48,490 bases of DNA from Paenibacillus phytohabitans (GTDB lineage: Bacteria; Bacillota; Bacilli; Paenibacillales; Paenibacillaceae): contig NZ_WHOB01000028.1 of assembly GCF_013141775.1 (NCBI RefSeq), positions 1-48,490 on the forward strand, written 5' to 3'. The translations under genes were made by a program, and so were the position numbers. Shown here in pieces: positions 33,412 to 41,876 of the stretch. Under the pieces are notes generated by a model. The model did no database searches. It worked only from the letters and a program-made list of their open reading frames with translations, and was not told where the DNA came from. Position 1 is the first letter of the stretch. The number at the start of each line of letters is the position of its first letter.

Positions 33412-35420
33412 GCTCCATCGCCCTTGTAGGGAACCCAAACACCGGAAAGACCTCGCTTTTCAATACACTCACATCTTCGTATGAATATGTCGGGAACTGG
33501 GCAGGCGTTACTGTTGAGAAGAAGGTCGGCAGCCTGAAGAACGGAGCCGGCAAGCTGATCGACTTACCCGGAATCTATTCACTTCATCCGCTCTCCCGCG
33601 ATGAGGGCGTAGCCGCCCAATATCTGATCGAAGAATCACCCGAAGCACTCATCAATATTGTCGATGCATCACAATTGGAACGAAATCTGCTGCTTACCCT
33701 GCAGCTGCTCGAATACGGCAAGCCGATTGTACTCGGATTGAACATGATCGATGTTGCCAATGCCCGCGGAATTCAGGTCAACCCTGAAGTACTGCAGGCA
33801 CAGCTTGGGATAACCGTGTTACCGCTGATTGCCAGAACAGGCAAAGGCAGCAGCCAGGTGCTCAGCGTTCTGGAGAAGCCGGCTAATATTCCGCCTGTGA
33901 GCTTCCATCTGAATTATGGTGAACTCGTTGAAGCGACGATAGCTTCTATTTCAAATCAACTGCAGCAGATCTCCGGGCTGCCTAACCTGCGCTGGGTTTC
34001 CCTGCAGCTGATGGAGCAGAATCCGGTAGTACTGGAGCTGCTCAAGAAACGTATGGATACTTCCGAGCTGATGCTCCTCTGCGATGCCTGTCAGACCCAG
34101 TTGCAAAAGCAGAAGCTGGCGCTTACCCTTCCGCAGTGGATCCGCTCCATCCGCATGGACTACATCCGCAGTGTATGCGCGGCAGCCATCGATGCGACGA
34201 AGCAGAAGCCGCATAATCTGACGGAGCGGCTGGATTCTATCCTGACTCACCGTTTTCTGGGATTGCCTCTGTTTATCGTCTTTATGTACGCTATGTTCAA
34301 AACGACCTTTGACTGGGTAGGCGGACCTTTATCGGATCTTCTGGACGGCTTCATTGGGGGCCCTCTCAGTGACGGAGCCAACTCATTGCTGCAGGCGATC
34401 GGTGCATCAGGCTTTACTCATGCTTTGATTGTCGATGGTATTATCGGCGGTGTCGGCGGTGTGCTTGTCTTCGTTCCCCAGATTTTCATTCTGTTCCTGA
34501 TGATCTCCTTCCTGGAGGATTCCGGTTACATGGCACGCGTCTGCCTGCTGATGGACAGCACGATGGAACGGATGGGCCTGAACGGTAAAGCCTTCATCCC
34601 TTTCATTATCGGCTTCGGCTGTAACGTGCCGGCGATTATGGCTGCACGCAGTATCGAACAGCCCAAGGACCGGATGCTGACAACGCTGCTGATGCCGCTG
34701 ATGTCCTGTTCAGCCCGGCTGCCGGTGTACCTGCTGTTTGCAGCGGTCTTCTTCCCGGCCCGGCAAGCAACGGCTGTGCTGGCGATGTATGTGATGGGAG
34801 TAGTCTTCGCCCTGATTCTCTGTAAATTATTCTCCAAACATCTGTTCAAGAATGAATCCTCCATCTTCATCATCGAGCTGCCTCCTTACCGGATGCCGCA
34901 GTTCAAGACACTGGGCCGCAGCACCTGGGAGAAGGGCAAAGGCTTCCTGCGTAAAGCAGGAACCATCATTCTTGCCGGTTCGGTCATTATCTGGCTGATG
35001 TCCTACGCGGGTCCTGCCGGATTCAATGTAGAGATGGATAACTCGTTCCTGGCCAAATTCGGCGGGCTGATCGCACCGCTGCTGCAGCCGCTCGGCTTCG
35101 GCACCTGGCAGGCCGGTTCCACACTGGTTCCCGGCTTCCTCGCCAAAGAGGTTGTGGTCTCCACCATGAATATCATCTACCATGCGCCGGATAGCGCAGG
35201 GCTGGAAGGACAAATTGCTTCAGTCTTCACACCGCTTAGTTCGATCAGCTTCATGGCCTTCATCCTGCTCTACATTCCTTGCTTGGCTACGGTCGGAGTA
35301 ATCAAGAAAGAGACGGCATCCTGGAAATGGACCTTCTTCTCCATGGGATATTCACTGGTACTGGCGTATGCCGTGTCACTGGTTATTTTCCAGGGCGGCC
35401 GGCTGTTGGGATGGTCGTAG
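33408..35420 (+). CDS. feoB: Ferrous iron transporter B
   Basis: A 670-residue Fe(II) importer. The N-terminal G-domain has GNPNTGKTSLFNTLT (G1, residues 8-22), the switch region WAGVTVEKKVG, DLPGIYSL (G3) and NMIDVA (G4). About eight membrane segments follow in two Gate repeats. They include the conserved CNVPAIMAAR and PLMSCSARLPVYLLFA motifs, and PGFLAKEVVVSTM with IPCLATVGVIKKE towards the C-terminus. The length is near the family norm for Bacillota. It acts in the cytoplasmic membrane under low iron. Confidence 0.96.
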   Translation: MSSIALVGNPNTGKTSLFNTLTSSYEYVGNWAGVTVEKKVGSLKNGAGKLIDLPGIYSLHPLSRDEGVAAQYLIEESPEALINIVDASQLERNLLLTLQLLEYGKPIVLGLNMIDVANARGIQVNPEVLQAQLGITVLPLIARTGKGSSQVLSVLEKPANIPPVSFHLNYGELVEATIASISNQLQQISGLPNLRWVSLQLMEQNPVVLELLKKRMDTSELMLLCDACQTQLQKQKLALTLPQWIRSIRMDYIRSVCAAAIDATKQKPHNLTERLDSILTHRFLGLPLFIVFMYAMFKTTFDWVGGPLSDLLDGFIGGPLSDGANSLLQAIGASGFTHALIVDGIIGGVGGVLVFVPQIFILFLMISFLEDSGYMARVCLLMDSTMERMGLNGKAFIPFIIGFGCNVPAIMAARSIEQPKDRMLTTLLMPLMSCSARLPVYLLFAAVFFPARQATAVLAMYVMGVVFALILCKLFSKHLFKNESSIFIIELPPYRMPQFKTLGRSTWEKGKGFLRKAGTIILAGSVIIWLMSYAGPAGFNVEMDNSFLAKFGGLIAPLLQPLGFGTWQAGSTLVPGFLAKEVVVSTMNIIYHAPDSAGLEGQIASVFTPLSSISFMAFILLYIPCLATVGVIKKETASWKWTFFSMGYSLVLAYAVSLVIFQGGRLLGWS

Positions 35421-35463
35421 AGGCAGCAAGTCCAAGATTTACTGAGAGGAAGCGAGAGCAGCA

Positions 35464-35646
35464 ATGATAGTCAATATTCTGATTGTAGCGCTTATCTTCG
35501 GGTACTCCGGCTGGATGCTGTACCGTCATGTTCAAAAGGGCAAAGAAGGCGCCTGTGCCGGCTGTGACAAAAGCAAAACATGTTCGGCAGCATCGCTGGA
35601 TTCACCCTTGTCCTGCTGCGGAACTACAGCCGATCCCAAACACTAG
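35464..35646 (+). CDS. FeoB-associated Cys-rich membrane protein
   Basis: A 60-residue protein. One N-terminal hydrophobic helix (IVNILIVALIFGYSGWMLY) is followed by a basic loop and a Cys-rich tail with CAGCDKSKTC and SCC. The pattern fits the small FeoB-associated Cys-rich family (P12-like) often found third in feo operons. It may help handle Fe(II) at the transporter. It lies 43 bp after feoB, with a GAGAGGAAG ribosome binding site. Confidence 0.85.
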   Translation: MIVNILIVALIFGYSGWMLYRHVQKGKEGACAGCDKSKTCSAASLDSPLSCCGTTADPKH

Positions 35647-35754
35647 ATCCGTCTGCGTCCCTAGAGAAAAGAATACAATTCGTTTAGAATCCTTGGCATG
35701 CGGGTATGTTAGTTATAAGCAATTACAGCCAGACCATACCAAGGAGGAATTACC

Positions 35755-35886
35755 ATGAACACCAAAAAGACATTGTTTACTACGGTAGCATTGGGAGCAG
35801 CCTACTTGCTGAAGAATAAGAATACGCGGGACAAGATCATGAATGGGGTCCAGTCCTTTACTGCACAGATGAAAGCCAGAAAATAG
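35755..35886 (+). CDS. Unrecognised 43-residue small protein
   Basis: A short ORF with AAGGAGGAATTACC directly before its ATG. The product begins MNTKKTLFTTVALGAAYLLK, has a basic core (KNKNTRDKIM) and ends TAQMKARK. The N-terminal third could be a weak membrane segment or an amphipathic helix. It resembles the plan of small YtxH-like or surface-associated peptides, but I do not recognise a family. It stands between the feo operon and a bidirectional terminator. Confidence 0.65.
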   Translation: MNTKKTLFTTVALGAAYLLKNKNTRDKIMNGVQSFTAQMKARK

Positions 35887-35934
35887 GATGTAACTCAACC
35901 TAAACTCGCTTCTTCCAAAAATAGCCCTATCTTA

Positions 35935-35973
35935 AACAGCCGCAGTCCCGGGAATCCGGAGACTGCGGCTGTT
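35935..35973. terminator. Bidirectional terminator
   Basis: AACAGCCGCAGTC pairs with GACTGCGGCTGTT around a loop that itself contains CCGG/CCGG. Both strands end in short T runs. It serves the 43-codon gene and pepA, which converge here. Confidence 0.7.
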
Positions 35974-35998
35974 TAGCTTCATACGGGTCATAACAGTT

Positions 35999-37543
35999 TT
36001 ATGATGAGGACTGCGCAGTATCTGCCTCGAATCCAGAGCCAGGAGCTAAGCGGAGCAGATATTCCAGCAGCGTTCGCACCATCACCCCCGTTGCCCCCTT
36101 CGGGTTCACTCCCCGCTCTTTCGACAAAAATGCCGTTCCGGCAATGTCCAGATGAATCCAGGGCAGACCTTCGGCAAATTCGCCGATGAATAATCCGGCT
36201 GTAGTAGCTCCGCCGTATCTTCCGGCAGCATTGCGGATATCGGCGACCTCGCTTTTTAGCATCTCGCGGAACTCCGGATAGACGGGCAGGGCCCATATCT
36301 GCTCGCCTGACAGCCTGGAGGCCTCCAGAAGCTCCGCCAGGAACTCTTCATCATTCGTTACAGCGCCCGTAGCCACATCGCCCAGAATGGACAAGACGGC
36401 CCCGGTTAGCGTGGCGACATCAATAATCCGTTCCGCCCCCCACTCCCGCGCGTACGTGATTGCATCACCCAGAACCACTCTTCCTTCCGCATCGGTATTC
36501 AGCACTTCAATCGTTCTTCCGCTGAGGGAGGTTATAATATCACCCGGTTTAAAAGCATTGCCTGCCGGCATATTCTCCGCCGACGGAATAAGCATGACGA
36601 CATTGATCCGGGGGCGCAAACGCCCCAAAGCCTCCATGACTCCGAGTACTGCGGCTGCACCGCCCATGTCACTGATCATATCCTCCATGCCAGGAGCTCT
36701 TTTGAGCGAAATGCCTCCAGTGTCGAAGGTGATGCCCTTGCCGACAATCCCCACCACATTCTCCCACTGATTGGTTCCCTGATAGCGAATGGCTATCATA
36801 CGCGGCGGATTCACACTGCCTTTGCCTACGGCCTGTAATCCGCCCATTCCTTTAAGCTCAATCTCACGTTCATCCAGCACCTCAGCTGGAAAGCCATGGC
36901 GTTCGGCTACTTCGATGGCTGCTGCAGCAAGCTCTGAAGGGGTCAGCAGATTACCCGGGAGATTGGTTAAGTCCCGGGCCAGATTCGTTGCTTCCCCAAA
37001 AGCCTGCCCCCGCAACAAGCCTGACTTCCAGCGCTCATCCTCTGACTCTTCGGTCTGACGCTCCATATGCAGCCTTACGGCGCTTAAGCCGGCGTAGCCC
37101 GGCTGCTCCAGCTTGTATTGTCTGCGGCGGTAGGCCCCAAGGACCAGGCCTTCTGCGAGGGCCTGGCCTGCTGTCTCTGCCTTCAGGGCCTCAGGCAGCT
37201 GGTTCAGCTGATCCGGGATCTGCACAATCAGAGTATCTGCCTTCAGTCTATGAGCCGCCCTGGCGGCCTGCGCCATCAGCAGCCGCAGGTCATGGACTGC
37301 TGTGCTGCCATTGCCGCTTCCGGCCAGAATGACTACCGGCAGCTCCGGACGGCTAGTCACCGGCAGCAGGTAAATTTGCCCCAGCTTGCCGCTAAACAGC
37401 CCTGCCCTGGACAACAGGCTGATCCTCTCCGCCCATTCGGCCGAAAGTCCTTCTCCCTGCGCCTGTGCCTCCGAGACTATGAAACATAAGGCATCGCCTT
37501 GCAGCGAAGCTGCCTCTGAACCGCTGCTCCATTCAATATTCAT
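35999..37543 (-). CDS. pepA: Leucyl aminopeptidase (M17)
   Basis: A 514-residue M17 metallo-aminopeptidase of the cytosol that removes N-terminal residues from peptides. The N-terminal domain (1-165) is variable. The catalytic domain shows VGKGITFDTGGISLK, with the active-site Lys and metal-binding Asp. MEDMISDMGGAA follows, then the signature NTDAEGRVVLGDA and, near the end, GTAFLSKERG and GATGVMVRTLLEYL. The frame begins at a GTG at 37558, but GGAGGG lies eight bases before the ATG at 37543. It is monocistronic. Confidence 0.94.
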   Translation of the reverse strand: MNIEWSSGSEAASLQGDALCFIVSEAQAQGEGLSAEWAERISLLSRAGLFSGKLGQIYLLPVTSRPELPVVILAGSGNGSTAVHDLRLLMAQAARAAHRLKADTLIVQIPDQLNQLPEALKAETAGQALAEGLVLGAYRRRQYKLEQPGYAGLSAVRLHMERQTEESEDERWKSGLLRGQAFGEATNLARDLTNLPGNLLTPSELAAAAIEVAERHGFPAEVLDEREIELKGMGGLQAVGKGSVNPPRMIAIRYQGTNQWENVVGIVGKGITFDTGGISLKRAPGMEDMISDMGGAAAVLGVMEALGRLRPRINVVMLIPSAENMPAGNAFKPGDIITSLSGRTIEVLNTDAEGRVVLGDAITYAREWGAERIIDVATLTGAVLSILGDVATGAVTNDEEFLAELLEASRLSGEQIWALPVYPEFREMLKSEVADIRNAAGRYGGATTAGLFIGEFAEGLPWIHLDIAGTAFLSKERGVNPKGATGVMVRTLLEYLLRLAPGSGFEADTAQSSS

Positions 37544-37688
37544 GCTGCATCCCTCCACTGACTCACTGTATTATTGCAAATAACGCAGACAGGGCTGATC
37601 TCCCGCACATGACCGTGCACTGCAGGAATCAGCCCTTAATATATTGATTATAACCCGGAAGCCTGGAAATACCGAGTCTATTGTTCGA

Positions 37689-38792
37689 TTAATGAATGAG
37701 CGGAAGCGAAATCACGAACCGGGTTCCCTCATTCAGCCGGCTGCTGACAGAGATGCAGCCTCCATGATTCTTGATGATACGGTCACTGACCGAGAGTCCT
37801 AATCCCGTACCATTCTCCTTCGTGGTAAAGAAAGGATTGAACAGCCTATCCAGTGTGCAGATATCCATGCCTTTGCCATTGTCAGAGATAAAAATCCGCA
37901 CCTCTGTTCCTTCTTTGCGCGCTCCGACCTCTATTCTGCCCATGGAATCATCCGCTCTCTCCGAGATCGCTTCCATAGCATTCCGAATCATGTTTAAGAC
38001 GACCTGCTTCATTTGTTTCGTGTCTCCGGAGATGAACAGATCTTCCTGAAGCACCTGCAGATTAATCTGGCAGCCCTTCATCAGAGCTTCACTCTCCGTA
38101 AGCAGAACGACTTCCTTAAGGAGCGCCGAGACAGGAATCATACTGACCTGTGGCACCGAAGGCTTGGAGGAAGTCAGAAATTCATGAATAATGTCATTGG
38201 CACGATCAATCTCAGCCAATATAATCTTCGCATACTCCTCCTTGCCGAGCAGGTGAAGATGGGGATGCAGCAATTGTATAAAACCCCGGATCGCAGTCAG
38301 CGGGTTGCGGATCTCATGAGCAATTGAAGCCGATAATCTGCCGAGCATCGCCAGACTGTCGTTCTGGTATGCTGTCTGTTCAATCAGCTTGAAGTCTGAG
38401 ATCTCTTTGAGCGTGAACAGGTAGCAGCCCTTCATCTGCTCACCGCTGCAGAGAGAGGCGCGCCAGTACCGGCCATACTCATCTACAAATTCATAGCTTG
38501 GCTTACCTTTGACCACCATTTCACGGTAGCTCCGCAAAACGAGCTTCTTCTTAAAACGGCTTAGTTGAATATGGCTTATCAAATGAGTCAGGGTGCAGCC
38601 AAGCAGAGAATGACGGCCCAGCTCCAATATGCCGTACATCTGCTTGTTTACAAACGTCAGAACTCCCTCTTCATCAAAAAGCAGAATCCCGCTGTCGATA
38701 TGCTCCAGAACATCCTCATATGTAGTATCCATCGGTCCGGATTGAAACGTTCTTGCCGGTAAAAGCAAGCTTTCCTGATATTGGCTTATCAC
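37689..38792 (-). CDS. Soluble PAS-domain sensor histidine kinase
   Basis: A 367-residue kinase without membrane segments. A PAS domain (about 22-135) contains IDSGILLFDEEGVLTFVN. The HisKA helix carries phospho-acceptor His159 in SASIAHEIRNPLTAIRGF. The HATPase domain has N box MIRNAMEA, G1 DNGKGMD, F box FNPFFTTKENG and G2 GTGLGLSV. The layout is that of sporulation-type phosphorelay kinases in Bacillus and Paenibacillus, which is my inference for its role. The start is GTG at 38792 with AAAGGGGGAA nine bases before it. No response regulator is adjacent, again like orphan sporulation kinases. Confidence 0.88.
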   Translation of the reverse strand: MISQYQESLLLPARTFQSGPMDTTYEDVLEHIDSGILLFDEEGVLTFVNKQMYGILELGRHSLLGCTLTHLISHIQLSRFKKKLVLRSYREMVVKGKPSYEFVDEYGRYWRASLCSGEQMKGCYLFTLKEISDFKLIEQTAYQNDSLAMLGRLSASIAHEIRNPLTAIRGFIQLLHPHLHLLGKEEYAKIILAEIDRANDIIHEFLTSSKPSVPQVSMIPVSALLKEVVLLTESEALMKGCQINLQVLQEDLFISGDTKQMKQVVLNMIRNAMEAISERADDSMGRIEVGARKEGTEVRIFISDNGKGMDICTLDRLFNPFFTTKENGTGLGLSVSDRIIKNHGGCISVSSRLNEGTRFVISLPLIH

Positions 38793-39124
38793 GATACGAA
38801 GTTCCCCCTTTTACTGCAATTGACGAAGACGCTTAAGCGACATCAAATTACTATGTATATGAGTATATGACGAAGCCGCCAGAACATTCGGAAATCGTAT
38901 TATATTATCCAACCGTTTCAACTATATTCCAATCATATCCAAGAGAAGAAGACAACGCAATCGGAGAAACTGTCGAATGATAAAAATATTCTTAAAATGA
39001 TTCTTAAGACACATTAAATATCGTTAGAATGTTTCGTTTCCTGCAAATACAATGAAAAGAGCCTCCGCATTTCGCGAAGACTCTCCTCTTTTATGACATT
39101 GCGTGGAAGCATTAAGCTTGGTAT
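38793..39124. other. Intergenic region upstream of the kinase
   Basis: An AT-rich region that must hold the kinase promoter. A TGTCGAA (Spo0A-box core) occurs at 38971, but single copies are expected by chance. The minus-strand terminator of the zinc-ribbon gene is at 39055-39092. No further gene is seen. Confidence 0.5.
39055..39092 (-). terminator. Probable terminator after the zinc-ribbon gene
   Basis: AAAAGAG and CTCTTTT bracket an imperfect inner stem (CTTCGC/GCGGAG). The T run on the minus strand faces away from the gene at 39125. Confidence 0.5.
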
Positions 39125-39532
39125 TCAGGCTTTCTGCTGCAGCCGGTGGCGCCGCTGACTCATAACCGCCAGACGCTTCTTCAGTTCACGTTCCCATTTG
39201 GTATCGCCAATTTGTTTGGCTACGGCCAGCAGGTCAAGCGACATGTCGATTTGGCTGCGCACAATAGCGAGCGGATCCTCGCTCTCCATATTTATCACAT
39301 TCTCGAAGATCGCTTCCTCATCTTCCATTACATAATCCTGGAAATCAACATCCGTAACTCCGTCGCCATGGGCATATTCTGCCAGGATTTCATATTCATT
39401 TTCGACTTTATAATGTACCTCTACCCGGTGGCATACCGGACAAAAAAGCAGGGGAACATTATGGACTTGCGTGCGATAATGCTTTAGGGTCCCCTTAGTT
39501 CCAACCATACTCGCTCCACAGCAAAAGCTCAT
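39125..39532 (-). CDS. Zinc-ribbon protein of unknown function (YgiT-like)
   Basis: A 135-residue protein. An N-terminal zinc ribbon is suggested by a CC pair at residues 4-5 and CPVC near 31-34, with KHYRTQVHNVPLLFCPVCHR between. The middle is acidic. The C-terminus is a helix rich in basic residues (WERELKKRLAVMSQRRHRL). The ribbon resembles YgiT-type domains, but there is no HTH and no toxin partner beside it. GGAGGGTGA precedes the ATG. It is a single gene. Confidence 0.65.
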   Translation of the reverse strand: MSFCCGASMVGTKGTLKHYRTQVHNVPLLFCPVCHRVEVHYKVENEYEILAEYAHGDGVTDVDFQDYVMEDEEAIFENVINMESEDPLAIVRSQIDMSLDLLAVAKQIGDTKWERELKKRLAVMSQRRHRLQQKA

Positions 39533-39678
39533 TTTTGTTCACCCTCCTTGATTTTTTCCGTTGAATTCCTATTATTATATTACACAATGGCAGGAGAGAT
39601 TCCTCTCCTTGAAGCTATATATTAACCTTTACGCCTATTTTCAAACGGCTTGTCCGCTAAGGATGGGCCGTTTTGGTG

Positions 39679-39720
39679 CAAAAAACCCCCTTGCCGGGAA
39701 ATACTCCCGCAAGGAGGTTC
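39679..39720 (-). terminator. Terminator after the peroxiredoxin gene
   Basis: On the minus strand AACCTCCTTGC pairs with GCAAGGGGGTT, followed by TTTTTT, about 40 bp past the stop. Confidence 0.78.
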
Positions 39721-39761
39721 TCTTCGTATATCAAAGATCGCAGCTGATGAGGACCGGCAGC

Positions 39762-40301
39762 TTACAGATTCTTGTCGCCCGGTTTCCAGTTCATAGCGCA
39801 CAGCCCGCCGGATTGCAGAGCCTGCAGTACACGCAGAGTTTCTTCTACACTGCGGCCTACATCATTGTGGTTAACCACTTGATATTTCAGTTCGCCGTCA
39901 GGATCGATAATGAACAATCCGCGGAGTGCGATACCTTCTTCTTCGATCAGGACGCCATAATCGCTGGCAACCTTCTTCGTGATATCAGACGCCAGCGGGA
40001 AGTTAACCGGACCAAGGCCATTCATATCCTTAGGGGTTGTCAACCAGGCTTTGTGGCTGTGGATGGAGTCGATGCTCACACCAAGAATTTCTGTATCGAG
40101 TTCTGCGAAATCAGCCGCAGCATCACTCAGTGCTGTAATTTCGGTCGGACATACAAATGTGAAATCAAGCGGATAAAAGAAGAATACAAGCCATTTGCCG
40201 CGATAGTCGGACAAGCTAACCTTACCGAAATCCTTACCGTCGCCCGTTACTGTCTCCATGAAGAAATCAGGGGCTGGTTTACCTACCAAACGTTCTGCCA
40301 T
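39762..40301 (-). CDS. 2-Cys peroxiredoxin (AhpC/TSA family)
   Basis: A 179-residue thiol peroxidase that reduces H2O2 and organic peroxides using thioredoxin. The peroxidatic Cys51 lies in FYPLDFTFVCPTEI. The resolving Cys is about 168 in GLCAMNWKPGD near the C-terminus, defining a typical 2-Cys enzyme. SDITKKVASDYGVL and GLFIIDPDG fit the family (YkuU-like). AAAGGAGG precedes the ATG. No partner reductase is adjacent. A perfect PerR box lies 160 bp upstream, and a SigA-like promoter lies between. Confidence 0.94.
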   Translation of the reverse strand: MAERLVGKPAPDFFMETVTGDGKDFGKVSLSDYRGKWLVFFFYPLDFTFVCPTEITALSDAAADFAELDTEILGVSIDSIHSHKAWLTTPKDMNGLGPVNFPLASDITKKVASDYGVLIEEEGIALRGLFIIDPDGELKYQVVNHNDVGRSVEETLRVLQALQSGGLCAMNWKPGDKNL

Positions 40302-40413
40302 TGCTTAAATCCTCCTTTGATTATGTAAGAAAAACAACTACGGTGCCGTTAGCCGGTGCAATATGCTTTTCTTGATTTTGATGGATGGTTACATTGTTGC
40401 TGCTACAGAACAA

Positions 40414-40442
40414 ATGTTATCATCGTACAAAATCAAAGTCAA
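40414..40442 (-). promoter_or_regulatory. Predicted SigA promoter of the peroxiredoxin gene
   Basis: On the minus strand TTGACT and TAACAT are separated by 17 bp. The predicted start near 40407 gives a leader of about 106 bases. Confidence 0.6.
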
Positions 40443-40461
40443 TATTACATTGATTACTTTT

Positions 40462-40476
40462 TTATAATTATTATAA
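40462..40476. promoter_or_regulatory. Perfect PerR box upstream of the peroxiredoxin gene
   Basis: TTATAATTATTATAA matches the B. subtilis PerR consensus TTATAATNATTATAA at every position. It lies about 20 bp above the predicted -35, with its centre about 62 bp upstream of the predicted start. A second, nearer-upstream promoter with TATAAT inside the box is also possible and would suit repression better. Confidence 0.75.
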
Positions 40477-40538
40477 ATAAGCAATATTTTGTGAAGTTTT
40501 TCTTCTTTCTGCGTCAAAGGAGGGCATATGTGGTAGAA

Positions 40539-41621
40539 CTAGGCTTTGCGGATAGCGGCAACAATCAGATCGCCCATCTCTGTAGTACTGATTGCCTTGC
40601 TCTTGTCTACAGCGATATCGCTGGTCCGGTGGCCGGCATCGAGTACCTCTGCGACAGCTGCTTCTATGGCAGCCGCTGCCTCTTCGTAGCCGAAGGTCAT
40701 GCGGAACATCAGCGCAAGCGACAGAATCGTCGCGATCGGATTCGCGAGCCCCTGGCCGGCAATATCAGGCGCAGAGCCATGTACCGGCTCGTAGAGGCCG
40801 TAGCTGCCTTCTCCCAGTGACGCGGAAGCCAGCATACCAATAGAACCGGTCAGCATCGCTGCTTCATCACTCAGGATATCTCCGAACATATTCTCAGTAA
40901 CGATGACATCGAAGCTCGAAGGACGGCGCAGCAGCTGCATTGCACAGTTATCCACCAGCACATGCTCCAGCTCTACCTGCGGATATTCCGGCGCCAGTCT
41001 GTTCACTACCTCACGCCAGAGGCGCGAGGTCTCCAGCACATTGGCTTTATCGACACTGGCCAGCTTATTGCGGCGTTTGCCGGCAATCTCGAACGCCTGG
41101 CGTACAATGCGCTCTACTTCCGTTACGTTGTATACGCAGGTATCCACAGCCTCTTCCCCGTGTTCACCCTGACGGCGCAGCTTCTCACCGAAATAAATAC
41201 CGCCTGTCAGCTCACGCACCACCATCAGGTCCGTGCCTTCCAGTACTTCCGGTTTCAGCGTTGAAGCATCCTTCAGGCAGTCGAAGACAACTGCAGGACG
41301 CAGATTGGAGAACAGACCCAATGCTTTGCGGATGCCCAGCAGTCCCGTTTCCGGACGCAGCTCCTTCGGATTGTTGTCCCACTTCGGTCCGCCAACGGCT
41401 CCCAGGAGTACTGCATCTGCACTGCGGCAGATTTCCAGCGTATCCTCCGGCAGCGGTGTTCCCCGCTCGTCAATGGCAATTCCGCCGAAGAGGGCATGCT
41501 CCGTTTCAAAAGCAAAGCCAAACACTTCTTCCGTTCTTTTCAATACTTTTTCCGCTTCTGCCACAACTTCAGGTCCGATACCGTCCCCGGCAATTACGGC
41601 GATTTTCTTAACCTCGCTCAT
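40539..41621 (-). CDS. leuB: 3-isopropylmalate dehydrogenase
   Basis: A 360-residue NAD-dependent enzyme of leucine synthesis that oxidises and decarboxylates 3-isopropylmalate in the cytosol. Features are [17 protein letters not shown] at the N-terminus, [11 protein letters not shown] near 72, LRPAVVF, the catalytic TGGIYFGE with [35 protein letters not shown] and [14 protein letters not shown]. The frame opens with a GTG at 41630, but AAGGAG lies eight bases before the ATG at 41621. No other leu or ilv gene is adjacent, so here leuB is separate from a leucine operon. Confidence 0.96.
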   Translation of the reverse strand: MSEVKKIAVIAGDGIGPEVVAEAEKVLKRTEEVFGFAFETEHALFGGIAIDERGTPLPEDTLEICRSADAVLLGAVGGPKWDNNPKELRPETGLLGIRKALGLFSNLRPAVVFDCLKDASTLKPEVLEGTDLMVVRELTGGIYFGEKLRRQGEHGEEAVDTCVYNVTEVERIVRQAFEIAGKRRNKLASVDKANVLETSRLWREVVNRLAPEYPQVELEHVLVDNCAMQLLRRPSSFDVIVTENMFGDILSDEAAMLTGSIGMLASASLGEGSYGLYEPVHGSAPDIAGQGLANPIATILSLALMFRMTFGYEEAAAAIEAAVAEVLDAGHRTSDIAVDKSKAISTTEMGDLIVAAIRKA

Positions 41622-41771
41622 TCCTGTCACTCCTTAGGTAGTCCTGCTGCTCGCAGACATAGTTCTTCTGTATATTGTTGTATCATAACAACAGACAAAG
41701 GACAAAGATATAGATTCTATTGAACTGATAGGCGAAGCCTATAGGAGTACGATTACCGTATCTTGCACTGA

Positions 41772-41791
41772 TAAAAACTGCACCGCAGTTT
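41772..41791 (-). terminator. Hairpin with T run upstream of leuB
   Basis: On the minus strand AAACTGC-GGT-GCAGTTT is followed by TTATC, about 150 bp before leuB. It may be a small terminator or leader structure. No T-box sequence accompanies it. Confidence 0.35.
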
Positions 41792-41876
41792 GCTCTTGAT
41801 TCTTAAGTTGTTTACAATTAGTAGGCAAATGTTGTATTTAACCGTTAGGCCATCTTAATGAGGGAGTGATACTAAG

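Noticed and set aside
37591..37637. AGGGCTGAT...ATCAGCCCT inverted repeat between pepA and the kinase
   Set aside because: The loop is long and there is no T run, so I do not call it a terminator.
38971..38977. Spo0A-box core TGTCGAA near the PAS kinase (others at 795-801 and 45926-45932)
   Set aside because: About six chance occurrences of this heptamer on both strands are expected in a window of this size, and none is paired with a clear promoter.
41622..41876. T-box leader for leuB
   Set aside because: The AGGGTGGNACCGCG signature is absent.
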